Below are positions 27,901 through 28,958 of a DNA stretch of 28,958 nucleotides, one piece after another. Below the pieces are notes generated by a model. It had not been told where the DNA came from. It did no database searches and was given only the letters and a program-made list of their open reading frames with translations. Source of the stretch: Ophiothrix spiculata (Eukaryota; Echinodermata; Ophiuroidea; Amphilepidida; Ophiotrichidae); assembly GCA_000969725.1 (NCBI GenBank), contig JXSR01S032664.1. One strand, given 5' to 3'. Position 1 is the first letter of the stretch, and every line of letters begins with the position of its first letter. A program made the position numbers and the translations under genes.

Positions 27901-28405
27901 TCCGAATATGTCGTAGACGGAGGTCTTATATGGGCACGAAATCCCTACCTAGGCAGCGGTCCCCAGGTGGCTTAGTATAGGTGGACATGGGAATGAGATG
28001 CGACAAGTCCCCGGTTCGAACCCTGGTGGAAACCACCAATTTTTGACACTCTATTTCCGAGGAGATAGGCTGAGAAATAAAATGGGTAGGTAGGAGGTTA
28101 GGGTTAAAAAATCTCACCAGATCAGAATAAGTATCTTTAATACAGTCTCCTGTAAGTTTTATCTGTTTTGATCCATACCTTTTTTTCACTATTTCTTTCA
28201 GATCTTCAGCTGTAGAAAAGTTTACATATTTCTCCTTTTTGTAAAAATTTAGTCTTTAGATTTATCTGACATGGTTTACTCAAATTTGACTTTTTGTTAG
28301 AACAAGCACAAGATGATGCAGCAGCTTCCATACATTCTGATGCTCATAGTGCTGTAGATGAGACTGCTAGTGTTGCAGAGACATCTCCACAGCAACCAGT
28401 AGCAG
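2767..28405 (+). CDS. Host gene: large, probably disordered Ser/Glu-rich protein, 11 traced exons, both ends outside window
   Basis: Eleven GT/AG-bounded exons join into one open frame of 3186 nt (about 1062 residues). Introns 1-6 and 8-10 are phase 1 and intron 7 is phase 0. The first traced exon also begins in phase 1 and the last ends in phase 1, so coding continues on both sides. The protein is low in hydrophobic residues, with no signal peptide or membrane segment visible in the traced part. It has a GSVAGSVANRSVA-type repeat in exon 2, Q/E/P/S-rich stretches, acidic runs and recurring basic serine motifs. The least biased part is exons 7-8 (ELEEHAAAVAAAVL, IASELWTQRLSQLF, AKAAVRFIRELLK), which may form helices. 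I do not recognise the family. Splice sites were assigned by eye from frame continuity, so small exons could be missing. No promoter or start codon was found. Confidence 0.75.
3293..3370. repeat. 78-bp palindromic element with TTGGCC/GGCCAA core
   Basis: ATAGCAAAGTTAGTT at 3293-3307 is perfectly inverted at 3356-3370. The core consists of alternating TTGGCCCAAC, GTTGGCCAAC and TTGGCCCAATG words that pair with one another. Similar GTTGGCCCAACATTGGGCC sequences are dispersed in many invertebrate genomes as I recall. It would form a strong hairpin. Confidence 0.7.
3570..3879. mobile_element. 310-bp MITE, piggyBac-like (TTAA/TTGA flanks)
   Basis: CTCTTTCACTCCGG at the left end is inverted as CCGGAGTGAAAGAG at the right. 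It is flanked by TTAA at 3566-3569 and TTGA at 3880-3883, one base from a perfect TTAA duplication. Sub-terminal words GCCGCTTACAACGGC and GCCGCTCTCAGCGG are themselves near-palindromic hairpins. Non-coding. Confidence 0.65.
4241..4960 (+). CDS. Host gene traced exon 2 with GSVAGSVANRSVA tandem repeat
   Basis: Acceptor CCCATAG ending 4240, donor GTGAGT at 4961 (GTAAGC at 4951 is an alternative that would change the phase). The split codon T|CT joins exon 1 in frame and reads SEDSMIWQTDINEDQILQ. An acidic segment (EDEQDYDGDAEDDG) and a short basic patch (KRSKVKS) follow, then the Ser/Val/Ala/Gly repeat at 4444-4794. The end is Ser-rich (LSVAGSSRHSDVESVQLSIG, GSKKGSMAGS). The reading frame runs on past the donor to a stop at 5115, but the strong donor and the in-frame next exon argue for splicing. 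Residue ATG 4252 could mimic a start but is internal. Confidence 0.75.
4444..4794 (+). repeat. Coding minisatellite, 39-bp units (13 residues)
   Basis: About seven to eight imperfect copies of a 39-bp unit encoding GSVAGSVANRSVA or its Q variant (ANQSVA). Insertions come in multiples of three: one copy gains two GSKAGSVA-like half-units, one gains a single Ala codon, and the last is shortened. Neighbouring copies differ mostly by one or a few bases, suggesting recent expansion by slippage or unequal exchange. All length changes keep the frame, consistent with selection on the protein. The same SVAGS word recurs outside the array in exons 2 and 5. Confidence 0.9.
4961..5549 (+). other. Intron 2
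   Basis: 589-base phase-1 intron. A stretch at about 5389-5407 (TTATTTTTTTTTTGCAG) looks like a good acceptor, but no frame-compatible exon follows. The used acceptor is AATGTTTAG ending 5549. I see no repeat element or other gene here. Confidence 0.6.
5550..5819 (+). CDS. Host gene traced exon 3
   Basis: 270 bases, phase 1-1, with acceptor TTTAG ending 5549 and donor GTAAGA at 5820. It reads SASMLLDTKPLSRSLDSLNM, then ADSEPLSLGKMGSIKGGG, then a basic, Ser/Gly-rich stretch (MRSKKARSRHSSGGSIASG) and an acidic turn (DTDVLMIDNV) before SKRGASVGSVQ. SRSLDSLNM resembles the RKNSLDS and RRNSLDS motifs of exons 6 and 8. The length is a multiple of three, so skipping it would keep the frame. Confidence 0.75.
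5820..7407 (+). other. Intron 3, AT-rich, small tandem repeat
   Basis: 1588-base phase-1 intron with no supported gene. It contains a 24-bp unit repeated twice at 6625-6672 (GATCAGAATACCCATTATCC, then AAAA), differing by one base. A diverged copy lies at 2646, so this is part of a dispersed repeat. The rest is simple AT-rich sequence. It ends in a long pyrimidine-rich stretch and the acceptor GCACAG (7402-7407). Confidence 0.6.
6625..6672. repeat. 24-bp direct repeat, two copies
   Basis: Copies at 6625-6648 and 6649-6672 differ at one position (CCCATT versus CCCGTT). A similar word occurs at 2646-2669, outside any shared coding context. Confidence 0.8.
7408..7806 (+). CDS. Host gene traced exon 4, Q/E/S/P-rich
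   Basis: 399 bases, phase 1-1, acceptor GCACAG ending 7407, donor GTATTG at 7807. The split codon G|AT gives DLHQQEDSSQSTKPDQGV. The rest is strongly biased to Gln, Glu, Asp, Pro and Ser (KPELELVNIPKVQLEQ, VGSPKQDQSPVEQ, DPPNQVNSETELDKQ, ENGEDELEV), ending LQSDDDAIE. It appears disordered and acidic. The DNA contains loosely repeated words around AACCTG and GAACTGG, so the exon may itself have grown from a degenerate repeat. If intron 4 is retained, translation would add GIVFDPAHDVGNK and stop at 7847, with AATAAA signals downstream. Confidence 0.75.
8941..9080. repeat. 62-bp tandem duplication with partial third copy
   Basis: Copy 1 at 8941-9002 and copy 2 at 9003-9064 differ at two positions (GGGATTAGG versus GGAATTAGG; AATTAACTG versus AATTAGCTG). 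A partial third copy starts at 9065 (GGAATTAG, then TAGCTGTGTT with an internal deletion). The near identity points to a recent local duplication. No function is evident. Confidence 0.9.
9386..9646 (-). repeat. Dispersed repeat with open minus-strand frame (86 codons)
   Basis: An open minus-strand frame of 86 codons (alternative GTG start) reads FDRTKRANSAWTDQYFYQMV, later DENNNCAPSFLKSMFK, then GVCFWPRF. The segment about 9405-9490 is also present near 24520-24595, where the minus strand again reads NNCAPSFLKTLFK and GVCFGPR. Similarity at both DNA and peptide level marks a repeat family, perhaps the edge of a transposon gene or a degraded host exon copy. I do not recognise the peptide. It is not a confident gene. 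Confidence 0.4.
10004..10145. mobile_element. 142-bp inverted-repeat element (MITE-like)
   Basis: Terminal inverted repeats of 30 bases, TGACCTGCTCCCACGAAACC... at 10004-10033 and its reverse complement at 10116-10145, with one mismatch. The core is about 82 bases with no coding capacity. No clear target duplication is visible, so the transposase family is unknown. The right arm ends 46 bases before exon 5, close enough to overlap branch-point space. Confidence 0.8.
10192..10497 (+). CDS. Host gene traced exon 5
   Basis: 306 bases, phase 1-1, acceptor TATTTTCAG ending 10191, donor GTAGGT at 10498. It reads DELASLVSGHQSEPEAPEPT, an E/P/Q-rich stretch (QEEGEQKPASEEPVDTGDQ), then SGSQGTSKPGSVQSVSIVDV, GLDLPGGASDNEDQVSPVK and SRRTHSNPSVAGSVKTSH. 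RTHSNP fits a mode-1-like 14-3-3 pattern (R-[S/T]-x-S-x-P). SVAGSV echoes the exon 2 repeat, which supports these exons belonging to one gene. There is no in-frame stop over the 102 codons and no methionine, so a search that requires a start codon would miss it. Confidence 0.75.
10498..11503 (+). other. Intron 5 with hAT-like inverted-repeat element
   Basis: 1006-base phase-1 intron. Between about 10790 and 10880 a degenerate internal repetition of GCAAAGCTGCAAA and ACAAAGCTACAAA-type words is visible. A CAGGG...CCCTG element lies at 11045-11349. The acceptor is CCCATAG ending 11503. Confidence 0.55.
11045..11349. mobile_element. CAGGG...CCCTG inverted-repeat element, hAT-like MITE candidate
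   Basis: Starts CAGGGACTTCAATTTGAGG and ends AATTTCAATCAGAGGTCCCTG, giving imperfect inverted ends. CAGGG termini are common among hAT-superfamily elements. A clean 8-bp target duplication is not visible, so the assignment rests on the termini only. No coding capacity. Confidence 0.5.
11504..11602 (+). CDS. Host gene traced exon 6 (33 residues)
   Basis: 99 bases, phase 1-1, acceptor CCCATAG ending 11503, donor GTAACC at 11603. It encodes DKQGDMDMMASFHNFSYGSA and NNSRKNSLDSVLE. RKNSLDS is a basophilic kinase-type serine motif (R-x-x-S) echoed by RRNSLDS in exon 8. The exon is more GC-rich than its flanks. The upstream ATG at 11488 lies before the acceptor and is unlikely to be a start. Confidence 0.7.
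11950..12340 (+). mobile_element. Degraded LINE 3' end, interrupted by a hairpin element
   Basis: Plus-strand reading gives KRSDHVPNSRIYNVTNTELL at 11960-12018. After the inserted hairpin it gives LQQLKFLSHTLRMPEEEDCG and LYALNTPSPEN (about 12172-12267). The block [LR]xFL[GS]HxLRMPEEExCxxYAL is the C-terminal tail of a common LINE reverse-transcriptase group in invertebrates. The copy is frame-damaged and truncated. A second copy of the segment TAGTGAC...CCAGAATCTA occurs at 12528-12560, so two fragments of the same family lie close together. Confidence 0.6.
12031..12167. mobile_element. 137-bp hairpin MITE with TA duplication (Tc1/mariner-like)
   Basis: Almost a full hairpin: AAGCTGAATTCATACTCGTG at the left end is inverted as CACGAGTATGAATTCAGCTT at the right end, and pairing continues inward for nearly 60 bases per arm. 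It is flanked by TA on both sides (12029-12030 and 12168-12169), the target duplication of Tc1/mariner elements. It interrupts the LINE remnant, so it is the younger of the two. Confidence 0.75.
12561..12929. mobile_element. 369-bp MITE with TAA target duplication (PIF/Harbinger-like)
   Basis: Ends GGCCAAGTAACAAATAGTTT, then CTCGTCC, inverted at 12897-12929 as GGACGAGAAACTATTA...TTGGCC with an internal insertion. It is flanked by TAA at 12558-12560 and 12930-12932; 3-bp TWA duplications are typical of PIF/Harbinger. The core has no coding capacity. It sits directly against the second copy of the LINE segment ending 12560. Confidence 0.65.
13065..13256. mobile_element. 192-bp inverted-repeat element
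   Basis: TGGAGCAAAATTAGGCCACA at the left end is inverted at the right as TGTGGCTTAATTTTGCTCCA with one mismatch. The core (about 150 bases) is non-coding; a 64-codon open frame across it looks accidental. No clear target duplication, so the class is unknown. Confidence 0.7.
13334..13649. mobile_element. 316-bp MITE with TTAA target duplication (piggyBac-like)
   Basis: AGCAATACTA at the left end is inverted as TAGTATTGCT at the right end. TTAA lies on both sides (13330-13333 and 13650-13653), the hallmark target of piggyBac elements. No transposase is encoded. The terminal repeats are short, so the call rests mainly on the exact TTAA flanks. Confidence 0.6.
13856..14160. mobile_element. 305-bp inverted-repeat element with GCGAATGTC subrepeats
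   Basis: GTCCAAAGACATTCGCTTGG at the left end is inverted at the right as CGGTTGAGCGAATGTCTTTGGAC, and similarity extends through AAGTGACATT. Internally GAGCGAATGTCGCTC words recur several times, one as the near palindrome GAGAGCGAATGTCGCTCTC (13911-13929). Non-coding and of unknown class. Confidence 0.65.
14250..14400 (+). mobile_element. tRNA-derived SINE-like element
   Basis: A degenerate pol III promoter: A-box-like TGCTCTAGTGG at about 14257-14267 and B-box-like GAGTTCAAGC at 14300-14309, 33 bases apart. It is followed by the block CTGGGCAAGTAACTTTATC and CACACTTGCCTC, a body sequence recurrent in animal SINEs. The tRNA part does not fold into a functional tRNA. The 3' end is uncertain. 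Confidence 0.6.
14935..15087 (-). repeat. 3' LTR of the Mag-like element
   Basis: 153 bases, reading TGTAAAAGAAACACACTG at its plus-strand left edge and TATTATAACA at its right. On the minus strand it follows the polypurine tract, so it is the 3' LTR. It contains TTATATAAAC as a possible TATA box, TGACGTCA (15015-15022), and two short hairpins (TACACTA/TAGTGTA and GTAGTAC/GTACTAC). Confidence 0.92.
15088..15100 (-). other. Polypurine tract
   Basis: On the minus strand AAAAGAAAGGGGA directly abuts the 3' LTR (which begins TGTTATAATA on that strand). In LTR elements this tract primes plus-strand DNA synthesis. Confidence 0.85.
15101..15569 (-). other. 3' untranslated region of the LTR element
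   Basis: About 470 AT-rich bases between the Gag-Pol stop and the polypurine tract. There is an A-rich run on the minus strand at about 15367-15384 and no open frame of note. Some Ty3 lineages carry an extra gene here; this one does not. Confidence 0.6.
15570..19757 (-). CDS. Gag-Pol polyprotein of the Mag-like retrotransposon
   Basis: 1395 codons in one frame, counting a 210-codon stretch of N. ATG at 19757. Gag spans residues 1 to about 330, with zinc knuckles at 248-260 (CX2CX3HX4C) and 267-280 (CX2CX4HX4C). The protease active site DSG is at 350-352. Reverse transcriptase has FSKLDLASAFWQ at 565-576 and VADD at 628-631. RNase H shows HCDASGKGIG at 781-790 and SDHKPLE at 844-850. Integrase has the zinc site (H996, H999, C1029, C1032) and catalytic Asp 1059 and 1113; the catalytic Glu falls in the gap. 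The frame ends SGRRVLKPSYLKDYVK. Gag and Pol are fused with no frameshift, so the Gag:Pol ratio must be set by another route. No stop or frameshift is visible in the known sequence. Confidence 0.93.
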   Translation of the reverse strand: MSNGAENADGAQASNSNTHASIQPPPHLKSYDNWKLWKQQWLNYAIITNLDSRPKDYQKALFLHCIGPMALETYNGFDFSEVNQENIDLKAIVEKFDTHALGEKNETYERYIFNKRTQEPTEIFDDFLAALRILAQTCNFCQCMADSLIRDRIVCGIANKSVRKKLLAEKDLQLKKCTDICRSVEATDKRVDDFSQKQHTNDVHAIRKQASNRNKNPKTKQHAKSRANHDQPPTHAQKTPASATNRTCKYCGGKHQRGQCPAYGKACKFCHKLNHFESVCLAKARGRRSNQIRTLDYQYDSESDYSADSDDTQYIGKLSADISVTYPSDNDIYADMLLLQNHKRVSFQIDSGAKLNTINMKFVNEDDVNFQPTTLRMWNGDTCQSIGTTRLKLRNPANNKKYSVPFTVVDDNLTPLLGLTASKDMGLLTVHEENISVHAIQPTPTLPEETFPVVFDGQYGCMPDDVHLECDSTVTPVIMPPKRVPHAIKPRLKSELDKLVDNGIIAPVTEPTRWVSQLHVANKKNGDLRVCIDPRPLNKALKRPHYQLPVLEDILPELSQARIFSKLDLASAFWQLKLDYESSLLTTFNSSFGRFRWIRLPFGTSVSSEIFQHRIHQALEGLRGVVCVADDVLVYGKGANENEARQNHDDNLTQLLQRCMANNMKLNKAKSAFRVKEIPFLGHLVTQNGLKPDPEKIQAILDMQTPTDVEGVQRFVGFVNYLSRFLPSLSDILEPLRQLTKNDVPWHWTPAQQAAVDKIKELITMEPLLAYYNPQQPLSIHCDASGKGIGAALIQNDRPIAYYSQALTDTETRYASIEKEMLAVTASVERFHQYTFGRFTQVISDHKPLEMIAKKPLSKAPKRLQGMLLRLQKYDYDITYSPGKTMVLADTLSRAFQTRTPPPTIDYEEINMVSFLPIRDERLDQIRLQTAKDDSLQLLKELIIKGWPGDRREVPEQLSPYFHMRDELVVQDGLLFKANRVVIPHSLRKDMLEKLHTSHLGTDGCLRRARECLFWPRMTVDIRQYIAACDICRTYETSQQKQTLQPHQQASRPWERVACDLFTWDNQDFLVTVDYYSNFWEVDRLHDTTSQTVINKLKSHFARYGIPTQLVSDNGPQFTAAAFNVFXXXXXXXXXXXXXXXXXXXXXXXXXXXXXXXXXXXXXXXXXXXXXXXXXXXXXXXXXXXXXXXXXXXXXXXXXXXXXXXXXXXXXXXXXXXXXXXXXXXXXXXXXXXXXXXXXXXXXXXXXXXXXXXXXXXXXXXXXXXXXXXXXXXXXXXXXXXXXXXXXXXXXXXXXXXXXXXXXXXXXXXXXXXXXXXXXXXXXXXXXXXXXXXXXXXEKQTPTTTTAPAKPTTITAQRPSTRTADATKTFQQKDTNVTKSGRRVLKPSYLKDYVK
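15749..16378. other. Assembly gap (630 N)
   Basis: 630 unresolved bases inside the integrase C-terminal part. The length is a multiple of three and the frame is open on both sides, and about 200 residues is a plausible size for the missing integrase tail. Whether the true sequence is uninterrupted cannot be seen. Any open frame drawn through it in another frame is an artefact. Confidence 1.
19758..19939 (-). other. 5' leader of the LTR element
   Basis: About 180 bases between the primer site and the Gag-Pol ATG on the minus strand. No upstream frame of note; it probably contains packaging signals, but none can be identified by eye. Confidence 0.5.
19940..19949 (-). other. Primer binding site, candidate tRNA-Leu
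   Basis: Directly after the 5' LTR, the minus strand reads TGGTGGCAGC. This is complementary to GCTGCCA plus the CCA tail, the 3' end of metazoan tRNA-Leu isoacceptors as I recall them. The match is clear for 10 bases and then degrades, so the tRNA identity is tentative. Confidence 0.6.
19950..20102 (-). repeat. 5' LTR of the Mag-like element
   Basis: 153 bases identical by eye to the copy at 14935-15087. It is next to the primer site, so it is the 5' LTR and carries the element promoter. It includes TGACGTCA (20030-20037) and TTATATAAAC, which reads GTTTATATAA on the element strand. Direct flanking TGTAT at 20103-20107 completes the target duplication. Confidence 0.92.
20411..20706 (+). CDS. 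Host gene traced exon 7, acidic then helical
   Basis: 296 bases, phase 1 in and phase 0 out, acceptor AAACAG ending 20410, donor GTATGC at 20707. It reads DVLPLDGKGSGAESETEWPG, an acidic stretch (SESEQDITATEEETTDAEK), SRSSVRSLSASVIGLSQRA, then the Ala/Glu-rich LIELEEHAAAVAAAVLQGR, which is likely helical. It ends TSGRDLALDAQ. This is the only exon whose downstream intron is phase 0, so exons 7 and 8 must be spliced together to keep the frame and may encode one structural unit. Confidence 0.75.
20707..21652 (+). other. Intron 7 (phase 0)
   Basis: 946 AT-rich bases with no recognisable repeat or gene. TTTTTCAG ending 21383 followed by GTTCCATTTTTGAAG could act as a cryptic acceptor. The real acceptor is TTTTCCAG ending 21652. 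Confidence 0.6.
21653..21923 (+). CDS. Host gene traced exon 8, basic, helical segment
   Basis: 271 bases, phase 0 in and phase 1 out, donor GTAATT at 21924. It reads IASELWTQRLSQLFVQNEEP, IERSRSAFVSRRNSLDSLGS, QQGDGDHLGQWSGANFLSPK, PLIKRSRKRRVHSAKAAVR and FIRELLKGDA. The aromatic and hydrophobic content is higher than elsewhere in the protein, so this is the best candidate for a folded or binding region. KRSRKRR could act as a nuclear localisation or nucleic-acid-binding patch. RRNSLDS matches a PKA-type R-R-x-S site. Confidence 0.75.
21930..21999. repeat. (GATT)n microsatellite
   Basis: GATTGATT repeats with GGTT and GTTT variants over about 70 bases, 6 bases inside intron 8. Length variation is likely between individuals. 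Confidence 0.9.
22926..23242. mobile_element. 317-bp CAGGGTT...AACCCTG element rich in GTCCTTGAA words
   Basis: Ends CAGGGTTTGTAC and GTACTAACCCTG form a 12-base inverted repeat with one mismatch. Inside, the word AGTCCTTGAAA recurs at least six times near both ends (for example 22940-23030 and 23170-23210). CAGGG termini suggest a hAT-type non-autonomous element; elements with this TCCTTGAAAGTCCTTGAA pattern occur in other animal genomes as I recall. No 8-bp duplication was confirmed. Confidence 0.65.
23301..23372 (+). CDS. Host gene traced exon 9, acidic (24 residues)
   Basis: 72 bases, phase 1-1, acceptor AAAACAG ending 23300, donor GTATGT at 23373 after CTGCTGA. It encodes EDKDDEDQQDEEEIEEENLE then EMLL, almost purely acidic and probably a charged single helix. 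The assignment rests on frame and phase fit with both neighbours plus two reasonable splice sites. Confidence 0.65.
23373..25052 (+). other. Intron 9 with a hairpin repeat
   Basis: 1680-base phase-1 intron, AT-rich. The only structure seen is the hairpin element near 24433-24580. Short open frames here show no family resemblance. The acceptor is GATCAACAG ending 25052. Confidence 0.55.
24433..24580. repeat. 148-bp hairpin repeat, related to 9405-9490
   Basis: Left arm starts CACCATCTTTTTAATTCGG and the right arm ends CTTCAAAAAAGATGGTG; the arms pair imperfectly over about 65 bases each, and weaker similarity continues outside. The right arm matches 9420-9475, including AAAAAAGATGGTGCGCAGTT. 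At this site the sequence therefore exists as a facing pair of the unit found singly in intron 4. Confidence 0.65.
25053..25451 (+). CDS. Host gene traced exon 10
   Basis: 399 bases, phase 1-1, donor GTAGGA at 25452. The split codon A|GA gives RAAEENENLELAPEIQDMIS, then NAGSIAADDIAIVEDKDQGK, FIVKSRAASAASMRSRIRYD, a Gly/Ser linker, SAVASENIPIVIIQSEDDDE, VNVEESSSDESVDVTRVPSV and AELHQALADRASED. ESSSDESVD and SEDDDE are acidic serine clusters of the casein-kinase-2 type. Higher GC than the flanks and no stop. The frame runs past the donor to a stop at 25558. Confidence 0.75.
25452..28300 (+). other. Intron 10
   Basis: 2849-base phase-1 intron with no supported gene. It holds a short AT microsatellite near 26596-26608, three copies of GCATGTTGCATG within 27163-27345 and a tRNA-like segment at 27968-28023. 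GCGCCCCCGGGGGACAC at 25720-25736 is a GC-rich palindrome in an otherwise AT-rich stretch. The acceptor is TTTTTGTTAG ending 28300. Confidence 0.5.
27968..28040 (+). repeat. tRNA-like segment with A and B boxes (SINE or tRNA pseudogene)
   Basis: TGGCTTAGTATAGG at 27968-27981 fits the pol III A box and GGTTCGAACCC at 28013-28023 fits the B box, with tRNA-like spacing. The acceptor arms do not pair and the T stem has a mismatch, so it is not a functional tRNA. It is probably a SINE head or a decayed tRNA copy. CCACCA follows at 28033-28038. Confidence 0.55.
28301..28405 (+). CDS. Host gene traced exon 11
   Basis: 105 bases, phase 1-1, acceptor TTGTTAG ending 28300, donor GTAATA at 28406. The split codon G|AA gives EQAQDDAAASIHSDAHSAVD then ETASVAETSPQQPVA, again Ala/Ser/Asp/Glu-rich and without a folded domain. 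It ends in phase 1, so at least one more exon lies to the right of the window. Confidence 0.7.
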
Positions 28406-28601
28406 GTAATAGAGGTCACTGCACTTTTCATAATTTCATCTTACTAACTTCATTACGGATTACATCATTTACTAACGTTGTTTCTTTATGCGAATTGATG
28501 TAAACACTTCATTGCATGTAATATCTTTTTTATATGAAATAGCAGACATAGCGGTATATCAAGTCACTAACTTTTCAGAAATTTGAATCTGCTAAGATAT
28601 T

Positions 28602-28865
28602 GGGGCTCTCCACACGGACATATCAATCTGAACTTCGCACATCTAGATGCATGTAGATTAAACTGGACTTCAGCAAATGATCACACAAGGGTAAGTGACT
28701 GCGGGTGTACATACACGTAGTTGCGTTATTTCAACGCACACACATTCAAGCGTGTCAATACGCGCAACTGGAGCAAAGTCAGATTGACGCGCGACCGTGT
28801 GAACACAATCTGCACTTCAGAAATCTACATTCATCTAGATTTGATGCTTCTGTGTGGAGAGTCAT
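28602..28865. repeat. Inverted-repeat element, about 264 bp, in the last intron
   Basis: GGCTCTCCACACGGA near the left end and TCTGTGTGGAGAGTC at the right form an inverted repeat. A second inverted pair sits inside (CATCTAGATGCATGTAGATT and ATCTACATTCATCTAGAT). CG-containing words such as ACGCGCAAC and ACGCGCGAC are concentrated here. The arms are in a different order inside than a simple hairpin, so this may be a composite or rearranged MITE. Confidence 0.5.
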
Positions 28866-28958
28866 ATTAACACCTTATAAGATATTATCTTGACCCAAGT
28901 GCTTCAATTCAGTGGAGGTAGAGATTAACCTTTGTTATACGGAGCAATTTTCACAAAC

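Noticed and set aside
27968..28040. Functional tRNA gene
   Set aside because: A and B boxes are present but the acceptor stem does not pair and the T stem is mismatched. Kept as a SINE or tRNA-like remnant.
28620..28686. Possible extra exon ending at AAGG|GTAAGTG (28691)
   Set aside because: The donor-like sequence lies inside the inverted-repeat element and no acceptor with a phase-1 compatible open frame precedes it.
1..28958. CRISPR array, bacterial operon, phage or integrated virus
   Set aside because: The only regular arrays are a coding minisatellite, a 62-bp duplication and a GATT microsatellite. Genes are spliced, and the retroelement has no envelope gene.

Overview
This is a stretch of animal nuclear DNA, not bacterial or viral. 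It is AT-rich, has spliced exons with canonical GT/AG borders, and is full of metazoan retrotransposons and short inverted-repeat elements. The mix (two CR1/L2-type LINEs, a Mag/SURL-like Ty3/gypsy element, tRNA-derived SINE-like pieces and many small non-autonomous DNA elements) suggests a marine invertebrate, possibly an echinoderm or another non-vertebrate deuterostome. I cannot name the species.

The backbone is one plus-strand gene from about 2767 to beyond the right edge. I traced 11 internal coding exons (2767-3015, 4241-4960, 5550-5819, 7408-7806, 10192-10497, 11504-11602, 20411-20706, 21653-21923, 23301-23372, 25053-25451, 28301-28405). All splice in one open frame of 3186 nt, about 1062 residues. 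Nine of the ten introns are phase 1 and one is phase 0. The protein looks largely disordered, rich in Ser, Glu, Asp and Gln, with a 13-residue GSVAGSVANRSVA-type tandem repeat in exon 2 and basic serine motifs (RKNSLDS, RRNSLDS, RTHSNP). I do not recognise the family. Both ends lie outside the window.

Bases 1-2536 hold a decayed plus-strand LINE split by a second, minus-strand LINE that has lost its middle (endonuclease joined to reverse transcriptase). The introns carry several inverted-repeat elements. The 8.8 kb intron 6 (11603-20410) is a nest: a LINE remnant with a TA-flanked hairpin element inside it, four more short inverted-repeat elements, a SINE-like piece, and a 313-bp terminal-inverted-repeat element. 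Into that last element a complete minus-strand LTR retrotransposon has inserted (14935-20102).

The retrotransposon has two 153-bp LTRs that read identical, a 5-bp target duplication (TGTAT), a polypurine tract, a candidate tRNA-Leu primer site and one uninterrupted Gag-Pol frame apart from a 630-bp assembly gap. It therefore looks very young and possibly polymorphic. The right part (20.4-28.9 kb) holds the last five traced exons, separated by AT-rich introns with further short repeats. There is no sign of CRISPR, operons or other prokaryotic features.
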